From NCBI GenBank assembly GCA_964556895.1, contig CAZKYC010000001.1, forward strand, positions 1-64,000: 64,000 nucleotides of DNA, written 5' to 3'. Below, piece by piece: positions 50,267 through 58,565 of the stretch. Positions within the stretch are counted from its first letter, which is position 1, and each line of letters begins with the position of its first letter. The notes under the pieces are model-generated. The model was not told where the DNA came from and made no database searches. It saw only the letters and a program-made list of their open reading frames with translations. This DNA is from Hinthialibacter sp964556895. GTDB taxonomy: Bacteria > Hinthialibacterota > Hinthialibacteria > Hinthialibacterales > Hinthialibacteraceae. The position numbers and the translations under genes are program-made.

Positions 50267-51676
50267 ATGACTCCAAAAGAAGTTATCACAATGATCAAAG
50301 AAAAAGGCATCCAATTTGTTGACTTTAAGTTCCAGGACCTTCCCGGCACTTGGCAACACACCAGCATTCCTTCTAACCATTTAGAAGAAGATTCTTTTGA
50401 AGATGGTTTTGGGTTTGATGGTTCATCGATTCGCGGCTGGAAGGCGATCAACGAGAGCGACATGTTGATTTTGCCTGACCCGACAACAGCGTTTGTTGAT
50501 CCATTCATGCAGTACCCGACATTATCATTGACTTGTTCGATCCTCGACCCAATCACAAAAGAGCGTTACACCCGCGACCCACGCAATGTTGCGTTTAAAT
50601 GTGAAGAATACGTTAAATCAACCGGAATCGCAGACTCGATTTTTATCGGCCCTGAAGCGGAGTTTTTCTTGTTTGACAGCGTCCGTTATGGTCAAGAAGC
50701 CAACTTCGGCATGTTTGAAATCGATTCGCAAGAAGCGATTTGGAACTCGGCCAACGGCGATTCCAGCCTAGGCCACTTGGTGCGTCACAAAGAGGGGTAC
50801 TTCCCCTGCGCGCCAGTCGATACGCTTCAAGACATTCGTTCAGAAATGGTCGCAACCATGATCGAACTTGGCATTAACGTCGAAGCCCTTCACCACGAAG
50901 TGGCGACCGCCGGCCAATGTGAAATCGACATGCGCTTTGCGCCGCTGTTAAAGATGGGCGACGACTTGATGCTATACAAATATGTCGTCAAGAATGTCGC
51001 GAAAAAACATGGCAAGACAGCGACCTTTATGCCGAAGCCGATCTTTGGCGATAACGGCTCGGGTATGCACGTTCACTCCAGCCTCTGGAAAGGCGATAAG
51101 CCTCTCTTCGCGGGCGATAAATACGCCGGGCTGTCTCAAGAGTGTTTGTGGTATATCGGCGGTATCTTAAAACACGCCAACGCCCTGATCGCGCTCACCA
51201 ACCCGACCACCAACTCATTCAAACGTTTGGTTCCGGGTTATGAAGCGCCGGTCAACCTGGCTTACTCACAACGCAACCGTTCTGCGGCCTGCCGTATCCC
51301 GATGTACTCGCCCAGCCCCAAAGCCAAACGGGTTGAGTTCCGTTGCCCCGACCCATCGTGCAACGGCTACTTTGCCTTCTCAGCGATTGTCATGGCTGGC
51401 CTAGATGGAATCTTGAACAAGATTGATCCAGGCGATCCGCTCGACAAAAACATTTATGACTTGTCGCCGGAAGAAGCGGCTGGCGTTCCTCAAGTTCCCG
51501 GTTCATTGGGCGACGCACTCGACGCCTTAGAAAAAGACCACGACTTCTTGACCCATGGCGACGTCTTCACTTCAGACTTAATCGAAACATGGATCGGCTA
51601 TAAGCGCGAAAACGAAGTTGAACCCAACCAGTTGCGCCCGACTCCATACGAATTCTTCCTCTACTACGATTGCTAA
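50267..51676 (+). CDS. glnA: glutamine synthetase, type I
   Basis: GlnA makes glutamine from glutamate, ammonia and ATP. The 469-residue protein has normal length and the signatures of the class: FGFDGSSIRGWKAINESDM, GPEAEFFLFD, HHEVATAGQCEIDMRF, and the ATP site KPIFGDNGSGMHVHSSLW. The adenylylation site is present at exactly Tyr397 (NIYDLSPEE), so control by GlnE and, through PII, by GlnD (encoded at 7.3 kb) is expected. A sigma-54-type promoter lies 270 bp upstream. A strong terminator follows. Confidence 0.98.
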   Translation: MTPKEVITMIKEKGIQFVDFKFQDLPGTWQHTSIPSNHLEEDSFEDGFGFDGSSIRGWKAINESDMLILPDPTTAFVDPFMQYPTLSLTCSILDPITKERYTRDPRNVAFKCEEYVKSTGIADSIFIGPEAEFFLFDSVRYGQEANFGMFEIDSQEAIWNSANGDSSLGHLVRHKEGYFPCAPVDTLQDIRSEMVATMIELGINVEALHHEVATAGQCEIDMRFAPLLKMGDDLMLYKYVVKNVAKKHGKTATFMPKPIFGDNGSGMHVHSSLWKGDKPLFAGDKYAGLSQECLWYIGGILKHANALIALTNPTTNSFKRLVPGYEAPVNLAYSQRNRSAACRIPMYSPSPKAKRVEFRCPDPSCNGYFAFSAIVMAGLDGILNKIDPGDPLDKNIYDLSPEEAAGVPQVPGSLGDALDALEKDHDFLTHGDVFTSDLIETWIGYKRENEVEPNQLRPTPYEFFLYYDC

Positions 51677-51700
51677 GCAATTGTTGCAGATCGAAAACCA

Positions 51701-51729
51701 AAAGGCCGGGCGAATCGCCCGGCCTTTTT
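51701..51729 (+). terminator. intrinsic terminator of glnA
   Basis: AAAGGCCGGGCG-AAT-CGCCCGGCCTTT followed by TT gives a 12-bp stem with a 3-nt loop and a U-tract, 24 bp after the glnA stop. Confidence 0.96.
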
Positions 51730-51920
51730 CGTTTTACAGTGGCTGTCAGAATTTGGTGCGGGTTGATTTTTTGTTATCTGTAATGATCGCTGTCCGCCGC
51801 GGCGGATACGGGCGCGCTTGCCAAATCTAGTATTGATAAACGAAATACCCTAATCGCTAATTAACAAATTAGTCGTAGAATAACCGTATTCTTTTAATTG
51901 AATGAAACGGATAGGCCGAT

Positions 51921-52439
51921 ATGAGAAAGAGAAGCCAAGCGTTCACACTGATTGAACTGTTAATCGTCGTCGCCATTATTGGCATCCTGGCGGCGATTGC
52001 CGTCCCCAACTTTTTACAGGCCCAAGTCCGCGCCAAGGTGGCCCAGATGCAGGGAACATTTAAAACCATGGTGACCGCGCTTGAGACCTATCGCATTGAC
52101 AATGGCGCGCCGCCCGTCCATTACAATGACCCCAAACAAAACGCTTGGATGACAACCCCCATCGCGTATGCGTCGACCCGGCCCTATGACATTTTTCAAG
52201 ACTTTAACACTGGCGTTTCGAGATTAGGCTGGCATGACTATGGCCGTAAAGAACGCTATGGCTGCCCCCACTATGAGACCGGCAGGCAAAACACCGAGTA
52301 TTGGATCGTCGGCATCGGCCCCGACCAGATTTGGCAGACCTTCAGTACTGACGCCAAGACCTACGACATTACAAATGGAGTGATGAGCCAGGGCGACATG
52401 TATGTTGTCGAATCGTCGCTGACCTACATTTTTCACTAA
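51921..52439 (+). CDS. type II secretion / type IV pilin-like protein (prepilin)
   Basis: This 172-residue protein starts with a prepilin signal: basic MRKRSQA, then FTLIELLIVVAIIGILAAIA and PNFLQAQVRAKVA. The residue before the cleavage is Ala instead of Gly. The Glu at position 5 of the mature protein is kept. After the ~30-residue helix comes a GspG-like head (LETYRIDNGAPPVHY), ending in VMSQGDMYVVESS. Such large single pilins with an NG.xSxGD-like end are numerous in Planctomycetota-type genomes. They lie away from the main gsp cluster. It is followed by a second pilin gene and element B copy 2. Confidence 0.9.
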   Translation: MRKRSQAFTLIELLIVVAIIGILAAIAVPNFLQAQVRAKVAQMQGTFKTMVTALETYRIDNGAPPVHYNDPKQNAWMTTPIAYASTRPYDIFQDFNTGVSRLGWHDYGRKERYGCPHYETGRQNTEYWIVGIGPDQIWQTFSTDAKTYDITNGVMSQGDMYVVESSLTYIFH

Positions 52440-52493
52440 TCTCAGAAACTTGGCGAGCTCGCGAAGCCGCCCACCAAGCCTGTTCAAATAAGG

Positions 52494-52751
52494 TTCTTCC
52501 GATATTTGAGTACTTCCCTTGCTGGATGACCTGGAATTTGGTCAAAAAACGATATTCATCCTATCAATACTAGACAATCCTCCTCAGGCAAGGGTGCAAC
52601 TCTGTGAGCGCCTGTGCAACAAAGCGGAGCGGCGCCGAAGCGAGTAGAGTTGTACCCATGCCAAATACAGCGATAAAAAAATCATCCTTGAAATGGTGTC
52701 TAAAAAAATTAATTCAATTTAAGAGAACGTATCCAAATCCCTGATGAGCCT
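52494..52751 (-). repeat. 259-bp dispersed element B, copy 2, with hairpin core
   Basis: Inverted copy of 31372-31630, conserved over its full length with scattered differences. The hairpin core (52588-52662) reads GGGTGCAACTCTGTGAGCGC to GAGTAGAGTTGTACCC around GCGGAGCGGCGCCGAAGCG. It fills most of the 474-bp gap between the two pilin genes, which contains no gene; a short reading FNLRERIQIPDEP at ~52720 matches copy 1. Confidence 0.8.
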
Positions 52752-52913
52752 CAAATAACCTTCAGCGGTGGGCGAACCCATCCTGCGGTGTTCCCCAGAT
52801 AAATTTTCCCCGCACTCGTCGTTTTTCTGATCTCATACTATTCTACTACTGAACGAAAACATACCGCCTAATGGCGCCAATCTTGTTACTGCTTACTGTA
52901 AATTCATAGGCTG

Positions 52914-53543
52914 ATGAAAGATCAACAAATGACAAAAATGAAATCAGGTTTTACCTTAATTGAATTGTTAATTGTCGTCGCCATTATTGGCGTCCTCGCG
53001 GCCATCGCCGTGCCCAACTTTCTGAATGCGCAGATTCGCGCCAAGGTGGCGGCGGCCCAAAGCGACATGCGCGCGCTCGGAACCGCGCTCGAAATGTATT
53101 CACTCGACAACAACGCCTACCCGCCCTTTCGCCATGACATCAACGGCGAGTGGCGCTATAAGGGCGCGCTGGCGCGGCTGACCTCGCCAGTGTCATACAT
53201 GAACACCATCCCCAACAGCGACCCATTTAATTCAGAGGCGCCATCGGCGTATGGCGGCGCAACCGACGACGCCAATTATGGGTATACCTATGTCGATTAC
53301 AAATCATTTTCGCCCAATAACTATTGGCCGTTGTGGGCCAAGCCGCTCAACATTCTGTGGGTGCTCTATAGTTTTGGCCCTGACCGCAACGATGACGTGG
53401 GCGTGGTGGCGATTGGTAAAGTGATCGGCCCGAATTTTGACATTCCCACATGGAACCCAAACCGGGTTCCCTATTCGTCATCAAATGGAATCATCTCCAA
53501 CGGCGACCTCATGCGCTCCAACCACGGCGATCACAGTAAGTAG
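52914..53543 (+). CDS. type II secretion / type IV pilin-like protein (prepilin)
   Basis: The 209-residue protein has a canonical prepilin leader (KMKSG-FTLIELLIVVAIIGVLAAIA) and is closely related to the pilin at 51921 in the first 50 residues. The head is different: DMRALGTALEMYSLDNNAYPP, then a large domain ending WNPNRVPYSSSNGIISNGDLMRSN, with the ...NGIxSNGD motif shared by these proteins. It is probably a surface or pseudopilin subunit processed by the prepilin peptidase of the gsp system. Several in-frame ATGs exist; the first was used. Confidence 0.9.
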   Translation: MKDQQMTKMKSGFTLIELLIVVAIIGVLAAIAVPNFLNAQIRAKVAAAQSDMRALGTALEMYSLDNNAYPPFRHDINGEWRYKGALARLTSPVSYMNTIPNSDPFNSEAPSAYGGATDDANYGYTYVDYKSFSPNNYWPLWAKPLNILWVLYSFGPDRNDDVGVVAIGKVIGPNFDIPTWNPNRVPYSSSNGIISNGDLMRSNHGDHSK

Positions 53544-53668
53544 AAGTCAAGGAATTCTAAAAAAAAAAGATAAAAAGATTGAAAAAACTAACCCACTAGA
53601 TTCCTTCCTGTTCATTTACGCGTTATGTGTCTATAATTGCACAACTTGTTATATCAGCGGGGATCAAC

Positions 53669-54217
53669 GTGTCAAAAAAGAAAAACGGCTTTTGGGAAAG
53701 CCTTCGAGCGAACTATGATGAGATGCGAATCGTGTTTGTCTTTGAACATCTCCAAGAACAAGGATTTGATTTAGACCAAATACTCCAATCAAATAATGTC
53801 TCAGACCGCATTCCACTCTTAAAAGCCTTCAAAGAATTTGAAAAACAAAAGCCTTGGTCAGATTTTGTTTTTGATAATGATGAGATATGTTATTTATTAG
53901 CGAGAATAGTAGATTATAGAGGAGTGTGTAGATTTCTTTATGATTTAGAAGACAAAAGTGTGTTAGAGCCAGATTTTAAACTTCATGAACATTCCGAAAA
54001 ATATGATGACGAGAACGAGAACGACAAGTTACAGTTGCAAACAGACATAGAAAATGCTAAGAATTCTGTGAGTATTTTGTTGAAATACGAAATAATTGTA
54101 AAGAATGGAAGAAAATTTTCGTTAACTAAAGAAGGTAGAGAATCGTTTGTTAATGTACAGTATGAGAGAATTGAAAAAAACGCAGTTCTTTCATATTGGA
54201 GGCCAAAGAAAGGATAA
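53669..54217 (+). CDS. hypothetical AT-rich protein with winged-helix-like end (gene 1 of a pair)
   Basis: From a GTG at 53669 preceded by CGGGGATCAAC the protein has 182 residues. It is strongly AT-rich compared with the surrounding ~50-55% GC genes, which suggests recent acquisition. The body is acidic and helical with a charged linker (HEHSEKYDDENENDKL). The final ~45 residues (NSVSILLKYEIIVKNGRKFSLTKEGRESF split here) have the alternation of helix, turn and two short strands of a winged helix. No signal or membrane segment. It is followed 5 bp later by a second gene of similar composition. Function unknown. Confidence 0.7.
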   Translation: MSKKKNGFWESLRANYDEMRIVFVFEHLQEQGFDLDQILQSNNVSDRIPLLKAFKEFEKQKPWSDFVFDNDEICYLLARIVDYRGVCRFLYDLEDKSVLEPDFKLHEHSEKYDDENENDKLQLQTDIENAKNSVSILLKYEIIVKNGRKFSLTKEGRESFVNVQYERIEKNAVLSYWRPKKG

Positions 54218-54222
54218 GAGCC

Positions 54223-54504
54223 ATGACAAATATCAGTCCTGATCGAATGATTGACGCTTATGGTCAGCTCATTGAAGAAGATCCAAATTTGGTCGAATTT
54301 TTTTCCCGAATCAATGAAAAGAATACAATAAGGATACGTGATCTTGCTGGCCCTTTTCAGGATTACTACAATGCGTTGCGTGGGTTTGGTTTTCTAGAAG
54401 CAGAAACTGACCATCTTAGCCGCGACACAAAAATAGTATTTGCTGAAACGGGGAAAAAGTTTTGGGAAAAATACGGATCTAAAATCGAAGAGTTGCGTAA
54501 CTAG
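54223..54504 (+). CDS. hypothetical AT-rich protein (gene 2 of a pair)
   Basis: The ATG at 54223 follows AAAGGATAAGAG and lies 5 bp after the stop of the previous gene, so the pair forms one transcript ending at the terminator at 54534. The 93-residue product is helical: a first half (SPDRMIDAYGQLIEEDPNL), then TIRIRDLAGPFQDYYNALRG and FGFLEAETDHLSRDTKIVF, again winged-helix-like (helix, recognition-like helix, wing). It is AT-rich like its partner. A two-gene DNA-binding, toxin-antitoxin or defence module is a possibility; no known family is recognised. Confidence 0.65.
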   Translation: MTNISPDRMIDAYGQLIEEDPNLVEFFSRINEKNTIRIRDLAGPFQDYYNALRGFGFLEAETDHLSRDTKIVFAETGKKFWEKYGSKIEELRN

Positions 54505-54533
54505 GAATTCATCTATATTACGACTTCTTATAA

Positions 54534-54558
54534 AGGCTCCTCCAAATGGAGCCTTTTT
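54534..54558 (+). terminator. intrinsic terminator after the AT-rich gene pair
   Basis: AGGCTCC-TCCAAAT-GGAGCCT followed by TTTT forms a 7-bp stem with a U-tract, 30 bp after the second gene. The T-run is only on the plus strand side, so it mainly serves the pair. Confidence 0.9.
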
Positions 54559-54573
54559 GTATTCTATATTCTA

Positions 54574-55176
54574 TCAATACGGCATGATCACGCCCTCGTG
54601 AGAGGCGTAGATCTCACCATTTGACTCAACGCCGTTTGAGATGTGATAGACGTGTTTGATTGCTTGTGATGGTGTGTACATCCACATCATGTCTTCATCT
54701 AAATCCGGCCCCATGCTACTCAAAGTAAACGCTTGAGCGCCTAAATTATATCTTTCTCTTATCGTATTTGAATATTCATACAATGGATGGATTTTTCGCC
54801 CGTAGTTCCATCTTTCTTTGATCGCTTTTACATAAAACACGTCTTCTGGAATAGATGAAATATACGCCGTAGGGGTTGTCAATAGGGTGTATGAGTAGAT
54901 TTCCGTTTGAAATTGAGCGCCTTGCGTTCCTTTTTGCGAATTAAACGCAGGAGAAAGGCTACTGTGATTACCATCAAAATCAGGCGGGGTGTCTTTGTAG
55001 TCGAGATAATAGGCGTTAATCGCGTCTGACAGTTTTCCTAAGTCGGTCACTGCTTGAGCGAGATCAGCGCGAATTTGCGCCTTGGAGAATTTTGGCAGCG
55101 ACACCGCGAATAAAAGCCCCAACACAACTACGACAACAATGATCTCAGCAATGTGAATTCGGCGAAGCGATTTCAT
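54574..55176 (-). CDS. pilin-like protein with degenerate prepilin site
   Basis: The 200-residue protein is clearly related to the two pilins nearby: after a 20-residue hydrophobic helix comes PKFSKAQIRADLAQAVTDLG, the INAYYLDYKDTPPDF block and the end VYHISNGVESNGEIYASHE. The leader is changed: MKSLRRIHIAEIIVVVVV has neither the Gly before the cleavage site nor Phe after it, although a Glu in the helix is kept. It may be anchored without processing, or be processed at a non-standard site. It is on the opposite strand to the other two pilins and lies after the AT-rich module. Confidence 0.8.
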   Translation of the reverse strand: MKSLRRIHIAEIIVVVVVLGLLFAVSLPKFSKAQIRADLAQAVTDLGKLSDAINAYYLDYKDTPPDFDGNHSSLSPAFNSQKGTQGAQFQTEIYSYTLLTTPTAYISSIPEDVFYVKAIKERWNYGRKIHPLYEYSNTIRERYNLGAQAFTLSSMGPDLDEDMMWMYTPSQAIKHVYHISNGVESNGEIYASHEGVIMPY

Positions 55177-55255
55177 GCGTCCCCCAAGAACTACGCGGAT
55201 AAAGAATCCTAAAATGGTTACGTGTCAATTTATAGGGGGAGAAACACTATGGCGC

Positions 55256-55831
55256 TCAGCCTTTTTTGGCCTCGAGCGCCCGGCGGGCTTGGGAGAGGTG
55301 GCGCGATTGGTGAACGAGCAACAATACGACCCATTGGCCCACACTGACCTTCAACCACGACGCGGCGGGGGACGGCATTTTGGTTTTGGACGGGTCTTTT
55401 CCTTTGAGGTTTGAAATCACTTCGATGAGGTCGCCCTGCCAGCGTTCAAACTCTTCGAGCATCGGGTTGGTCTCAAGCGCGGCTTGAGGGACATACAGCG
55501 AAGGCGCTTTGAATCGCACCTTGGGCCGCTGCTCGCTTCCACTGGCGAGGTAGACGAACATGCGCTCAAACATCGAATAGTGATAGCGGTCGGGGCGCTT
55601 TGACTCGTCGGCCTTCATCGACTCGACCACCTCGCCAAGGTTGGGCAGCATCTTCGACGACACTTCGATCAAATGTTGAAAACATTCCGCCGCCGACCAG
55701 CCGCCGTCGCTGGGGTGGGCCTGCCATAACGACGCGTCAGACGACTCAACGATACGACGCGCTTCGGCGTTGAGACGCTTGGCTTCATCAATCAAACTTG
55801 GTATGTCATCATCAGAATTAAATTGGATCAT
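55256..55831 (-). CDS. DinB family protein
   Basis: The 191-residue protein matches the DinB/YfiT four-helix family: GGWSAAECFQHLIEVSSKM carries the first metal-binding His in WSxxExxxH form, and VHQSRHLSQARRAL near the C-terminus carries the two others. These proteins bind a divalent metal; some are thiol transferases (bacillithiol or mycothiol S-transferases), most are uncharacterised. It is cytosolic, monocistronic, and lies between pilin and tgt genes on the same strand. Confidence 0.9.
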   Translation of the reverse strand: MIQFNSDDDIPSLIDEAKRLNAEARRIVESSDASLWQAHPSDGGWSAAECFQHLIEVSSKMLPNLGEVVESMKADESKRPDRYHYSMFERMFVYLASGSEQRPKVRFKAPSLYVPQAALETNPMLEEFERWQGDLIEVISNLKGKDPSKTKMPSPAASWLKVSVGQWVVLLLVHQSRHLSQARRALEAKKG

Positions 55832-55874
55832 AAACTTACTGTATCACTGAATTTTCCTACCTGAAAAAAATACT

Positions 55875-56981
55875 TTACCTCTTCATATTCGATTGGATCC
55901 ACTGTTCACGAAACGCCTCAAAAGTTCCTTCGCGGATAGTGTGGCGGCATTTAGCCATGAACTGTTGAAAGAAGGTGATGTTGTGAAGCGAGGCCAGGCG
56001 GGAGGCGAGAATCTCGCCCGCCTGAAAGAGATGGCGCAGATAGGCGCGGCTGTAGTTTTGACAGCAATAACAGCCGCAGTTCTCATCAATGGGCGCCTCG
56101 TCTTCACGAAACTTGGCTTGTTTTAGCGTGAGTTTTCCGCCCCAGGTGAGCAGGTGGCTGGTGCGCGCCAGCCGGGTCGGGACAACACAGTCAAACATAT
56201 CCACGCCGCGATAAATCGCTTCGAGAAAATCTTCGGGCGTGCCCACGCCCATCAGATAGCGCGGCTTGTCTTTGGGCAGAATCTCATTCATGGCGTCACA
56301 GATCGCCCAGGTCTTTTCTTTGTCTTCACCGAGCATCAACCCGCCGATGGCGTACCCGGGGAAATCCAGTTGCAGCAGGTCGTTGGCGCTGCGCTCGCGC
56401 AGGTCTTGATAAACCCCGCCCTGGACGATGCCAAACAGCGCCTGGTCGTCGCGCTGGTGAGACTCGACGCAGCGCCGCGCCCAGTTGGTAGTAATCTGCA
56501 CCGAGTTTCCAGCGTACTCACGAGTGGCGGGGTAGGGCGTGCATTCATCGAAGCACATAATAATGTCAGCGCCGAGGTCGTTTTCGAGTTTCATCACGCG
56601 TTCGGGGGTGAAGCGGTGTTGGGCGCCGTCGATGTGCGAGCGAAACGAAACCCCGTCATCGTCGATCTTGCGCAGCGACGCCAAGCTGTAGACCTGAAAG
56701 CCGCCGCTGTCAGTGAGGATGGGGCCGCCCCAATTCATGAACGAATGCAGCCCGCCCATCTTGGCGACGATGTCCTGCCCGGGGCGCATGTAGAGGTGGT
56801 AAGCATTACAGAGCAATATCTGAGAGCCTGTCTCAGCGACCTCTTCGGGCGTGAGCGACTTCACGGTGGCGTTGGTGCCGACTGGCATGAATGCTGGCGT
56901 GTCGAACGGGCCGTGAGGCGTGGTGACTGTCCCCACCCGCGCTCTTTGGTCAGATTGGTGAATTTCAAATGAAAGAGACAT
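55875..56981 (-). CDS. tgt: tRNA-guanine transglycosylase (queuine tRNA-ribosyltransferase)
   Basis: Tgt swaps guanine 34 of tRNAs with GUN anticodons for preQ1 on the way to queuosine. The 368-residue protein has the usual length and signatures: ATVKSLTPEEV, ILTDSGGFQVYSLASL with the substrate Asp, MCFDECTPYP, FGIVQGGVYQDLRERS, GVDMFDCVVPTRLAR with the nucleophile Asp, and the zinc site CGCYCCQNYSRAYLRHLF plus a later His. All key residues are present. No other queuosine genes are in the window. Its upstream gap (243 bp) holds no gene. Confidence 0.97.
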   Translation of the reverse strand: MSLSFEIHQSDQRARVGTVTTPHGPFDTPAFMPVGTNATVKSLTPEEVAETGSQILLCNAYHLYMRPGQDIVAKMGGLHSFMNWGGPILTDSGGFQVYSLASLRKIDDDGVSFRSHIDGAQHRFTPERVMKLENDLGADIIMCFDECTPYPATREYAGNSVQITTNWARRCVESHQRDDQALFGIVQGGVYQDLRERSANDLLQLDFPGYAIGGLMLGEDKEKTWAICDAMNEILPKDKPRYLMGVGTPEDFLEAIYRGVDMFDCVVPTRLARTSHLLTWGGKLTLKQAKFREDEAPIDENCGCYCCQNYSRAYLRHLFQAGEILASRLASLHNITFFQQFMAKCRHTIREGTFEAFREQWIQSNMKR

Positions 56982-57224
56982 AGCAACGTATTGTAGGGCG
57001 GGAAAAGATTTTCAGAATATGCGCGCTTCGCCGACTGAACAACAACGGGCATCTGGCCGGGTGGGCCAAGTGAACGCCCCCGCAAGTTCCAAGTGCTAAC
57101 CCTCCTTACAAACGTATGAACTCTTTGAGAAACTTGGGCCTTGCGTAGAACGCTCTCGATGTCGATCCATGCCCTTGTCCTTTTGTTCGCGGTTGAATGT
57201 AAATCCCCATATGGCCCGTAAACT

Positions 57225-57437
57225 CTATTTGGGGGGTATATCTACTGGGTCCCAGTAATTTTCTTCTATGAAGCCGGAACCGACTAGACTTCTACAGAAG
57301 GCAGGATGCTCAGTAAGCATTGCCTGAAGAAATGACTGCATTCGAGTCGCATCTTCTGGAAACTCTTCACATCCGGCCCATTCGTCCATTACCCTTTTTG
57401 CAATGGCAGCAGCCCAATCTTCAATAGGTTTGTTCAT
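57225..57437 (-). CDS. hypothetical 70-residue protein downstream of HNH endonuclease
   Basis: This small acidic protein (MNKPIEDWAAAIAKRVMDEW...) overlaps the end of the HNH gene by 17 bp and is read in a different frame, so both are translated from one message. It is helical with no motif that I recognise. It could be an inhibitor, a control protein or an accessory subunit of the nuclease; the overlap is the only support. The region downstream (57059-57224) holds a 34-codon frame without support. Confidence 0.6.
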   Translation of the reverse strand: MNKPIEDWAAAIAKRVMDEWAGCEEFPEDATRMQSFLQAMLTEHPAFCRSLVGSGFIEENYWDPVDIPPK

Positions 57438-58023
57438 ATTGCTTCCTAACTTGCTTCAGTAGATACTCCCGAATGGGGTTTGTTTCTTCTGGTCGGGCAA
57501 AGTGGGCCATCTTATGGTGATGGGCGCACAAGACAGCGAGATTCCAAAGACCATCCTCTCCACCCAAGTAAAGAGGAATAATATGGTGAACTTCGATATA
57601 TCTTTCACCGTCCGGCTTGATGAAGGTATTTTCGCAGCTGTCCATTAGGCATCGTGAACCAAGAAATTCTTTTGCCCTACTTGCCCACTGTGTTTTACGG
57701 ACATAAGACTCAACAAGATACTCCTTGCGTTCAGGCGTTTCTCCAGAGATATCAAGCGTGTGTGTTTCATCCAGTTCACTGTCCAGCCATTCAACACCCC
57801 TTAGCGTATAGCAACCGGACTTATCAAGGAATGATAGAAAGCCCTCGTCACGAAGTTCCTGTAGGAGTCGTCGAACCGTTGCCTGTGGTGTTTGTCCCCC
57901 GATACCAATGGCTTCATAATTGCCGTGTGTTTCATTGATTTGCTTGAGCGTGAAGGTTCGTGAACCTTGCCGATTGCAGAATTCCAGTACCAGGCTTTTC
58001 AATCTATCTCTTTGCCCTATCAT
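57421..58023 (-). CDS. HNH endonuclease with N-terminal winged helix
   Basis: The 200-residue protein has an N-terminal winged-helix-like region (residues ~1-70: FTLKQINE ... QATVRRLLQELRDEGFLSFL ... GCYTLRG), as in restriction enzymes of the Dam-replacing type, then a linker and an HNH domain: CLMDSCENTF (zinc knuckle-like pair), VHHIIPLYLGGEDGLWNL and VLCAHHHKMAH with the catalytic His-His and Asn. It probably is the restriction subunit of a type II system. The adjacent upstream gene on the same strand is only the beginning of a methyltransferase. RBS AGGGGACCA. Confidence 0.88.
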   Translation of the reverse strand: MIGQRDRLKSLVLEFCNRQGSRTFTLKQINETHGNYEAIGIGGQTPQATVRRLLQELRDEGFLSFLDKSGCYTLRGVEWLDSELDETHTLDISGETPERKEYLVESYVRKTQWASRAKEFLGSRCLMDSCENTFIKPDGERYIEVHHIIPLYLGGEDGLWNLAVLCAHHHKMAHFARPEETNPIREYLLKQVRKQYEQTY

Positions 58024-58030
58024 TGGTCCC

Positions 58031-58198
58031 CTAATAACGCCGCGATATATTGAATGTAAGATAAATTAAACAACCGCATGTCAGCTTATTCATAATTAAA
58101 TTAAAGAGATCGACGCTCTCTTCTGGCAGTTGGCGCAATACATCGATGACGTTTCCGAGAAAAAGTCGGACACCCGGCTTTTTGAAATAGGCTTCCAT
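58031..58198 (-). pseudogene. truncated DNA methyltransferase (N-terminal fragment)
   Basis: From an ATG at 58198, with GGAAGGAACGTC before it, the first ~32 residues read MEAYFKKPGVRLFLGNVI then DVLRQLPEESVDL, which is the classical start of beta-class N4/N6 DNA methyltransferases (normally followed by the catalytic TSPPY motif). Directly after ESVDL the similarity stops (FNLIMNKLTCG...), and a TAG ends the frame 7 bp before the HNH start. The catalytic and SAM domains are missing. The most likely cause is a deletion. Confidence 0.75.
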
Positions 58199-58218
58199 GA
58201 CGTTCCTTCCTTAACAAA

Positions 58219-58350
58219 TTATAACAGCACCGCCATAACGGTGTTGTTGGGTTGGCCTTCTACGGCTTTGTTGACGGCGAGAGCCTGTCTGCCGCGCCAG
58301 ACTGTCAAACCCATCCAAAACAACCCATTTTTGAAACTCGTGAACTCAAC
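58219..58350 (-). pseudogene. C-terminal fragment of an unidentified gene upstream of the methyltransferase remnant
   Basis: A frame open from a TAA (58351-58353) to a stop at 58219 reads FKNGLFWMGLTVWRGRQALA and VNKAVEGQPNNTVMAVLL. It ends 20 bp before the methyltransferase start on the same strand, so it was probably the tail of an upstream operon partner. I cannot identify the family. The rest of the ~370-bp region to 58565 holds no gene. Confidence 0.4.
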
Positions 58351-58565
58351 TTAGAGTTTTATTGGACAGCATTGATTGCCACCAGATAATACACCAGAAA
58401 TCAAAAAGAAAATAGAACGTAGATGTCAATGGAAAAGCACAATGCGATCGAAAAAGAAGAAGCAATCAGACGTTCAAGGTTAAATTAATTACCCAAAGAA
58501 ACACAATCAGAAATCTAGGCGGGCTGCTTGGCTTCGCTGGCGAGGCGGGCTATCCAACCATTCAA

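Noticed and set aside
57059..57224. 34-codon frame downstream of the HNH operon
   Set aside because: Starts without a ribosome site and shows no known similarity; kept as non-coding.
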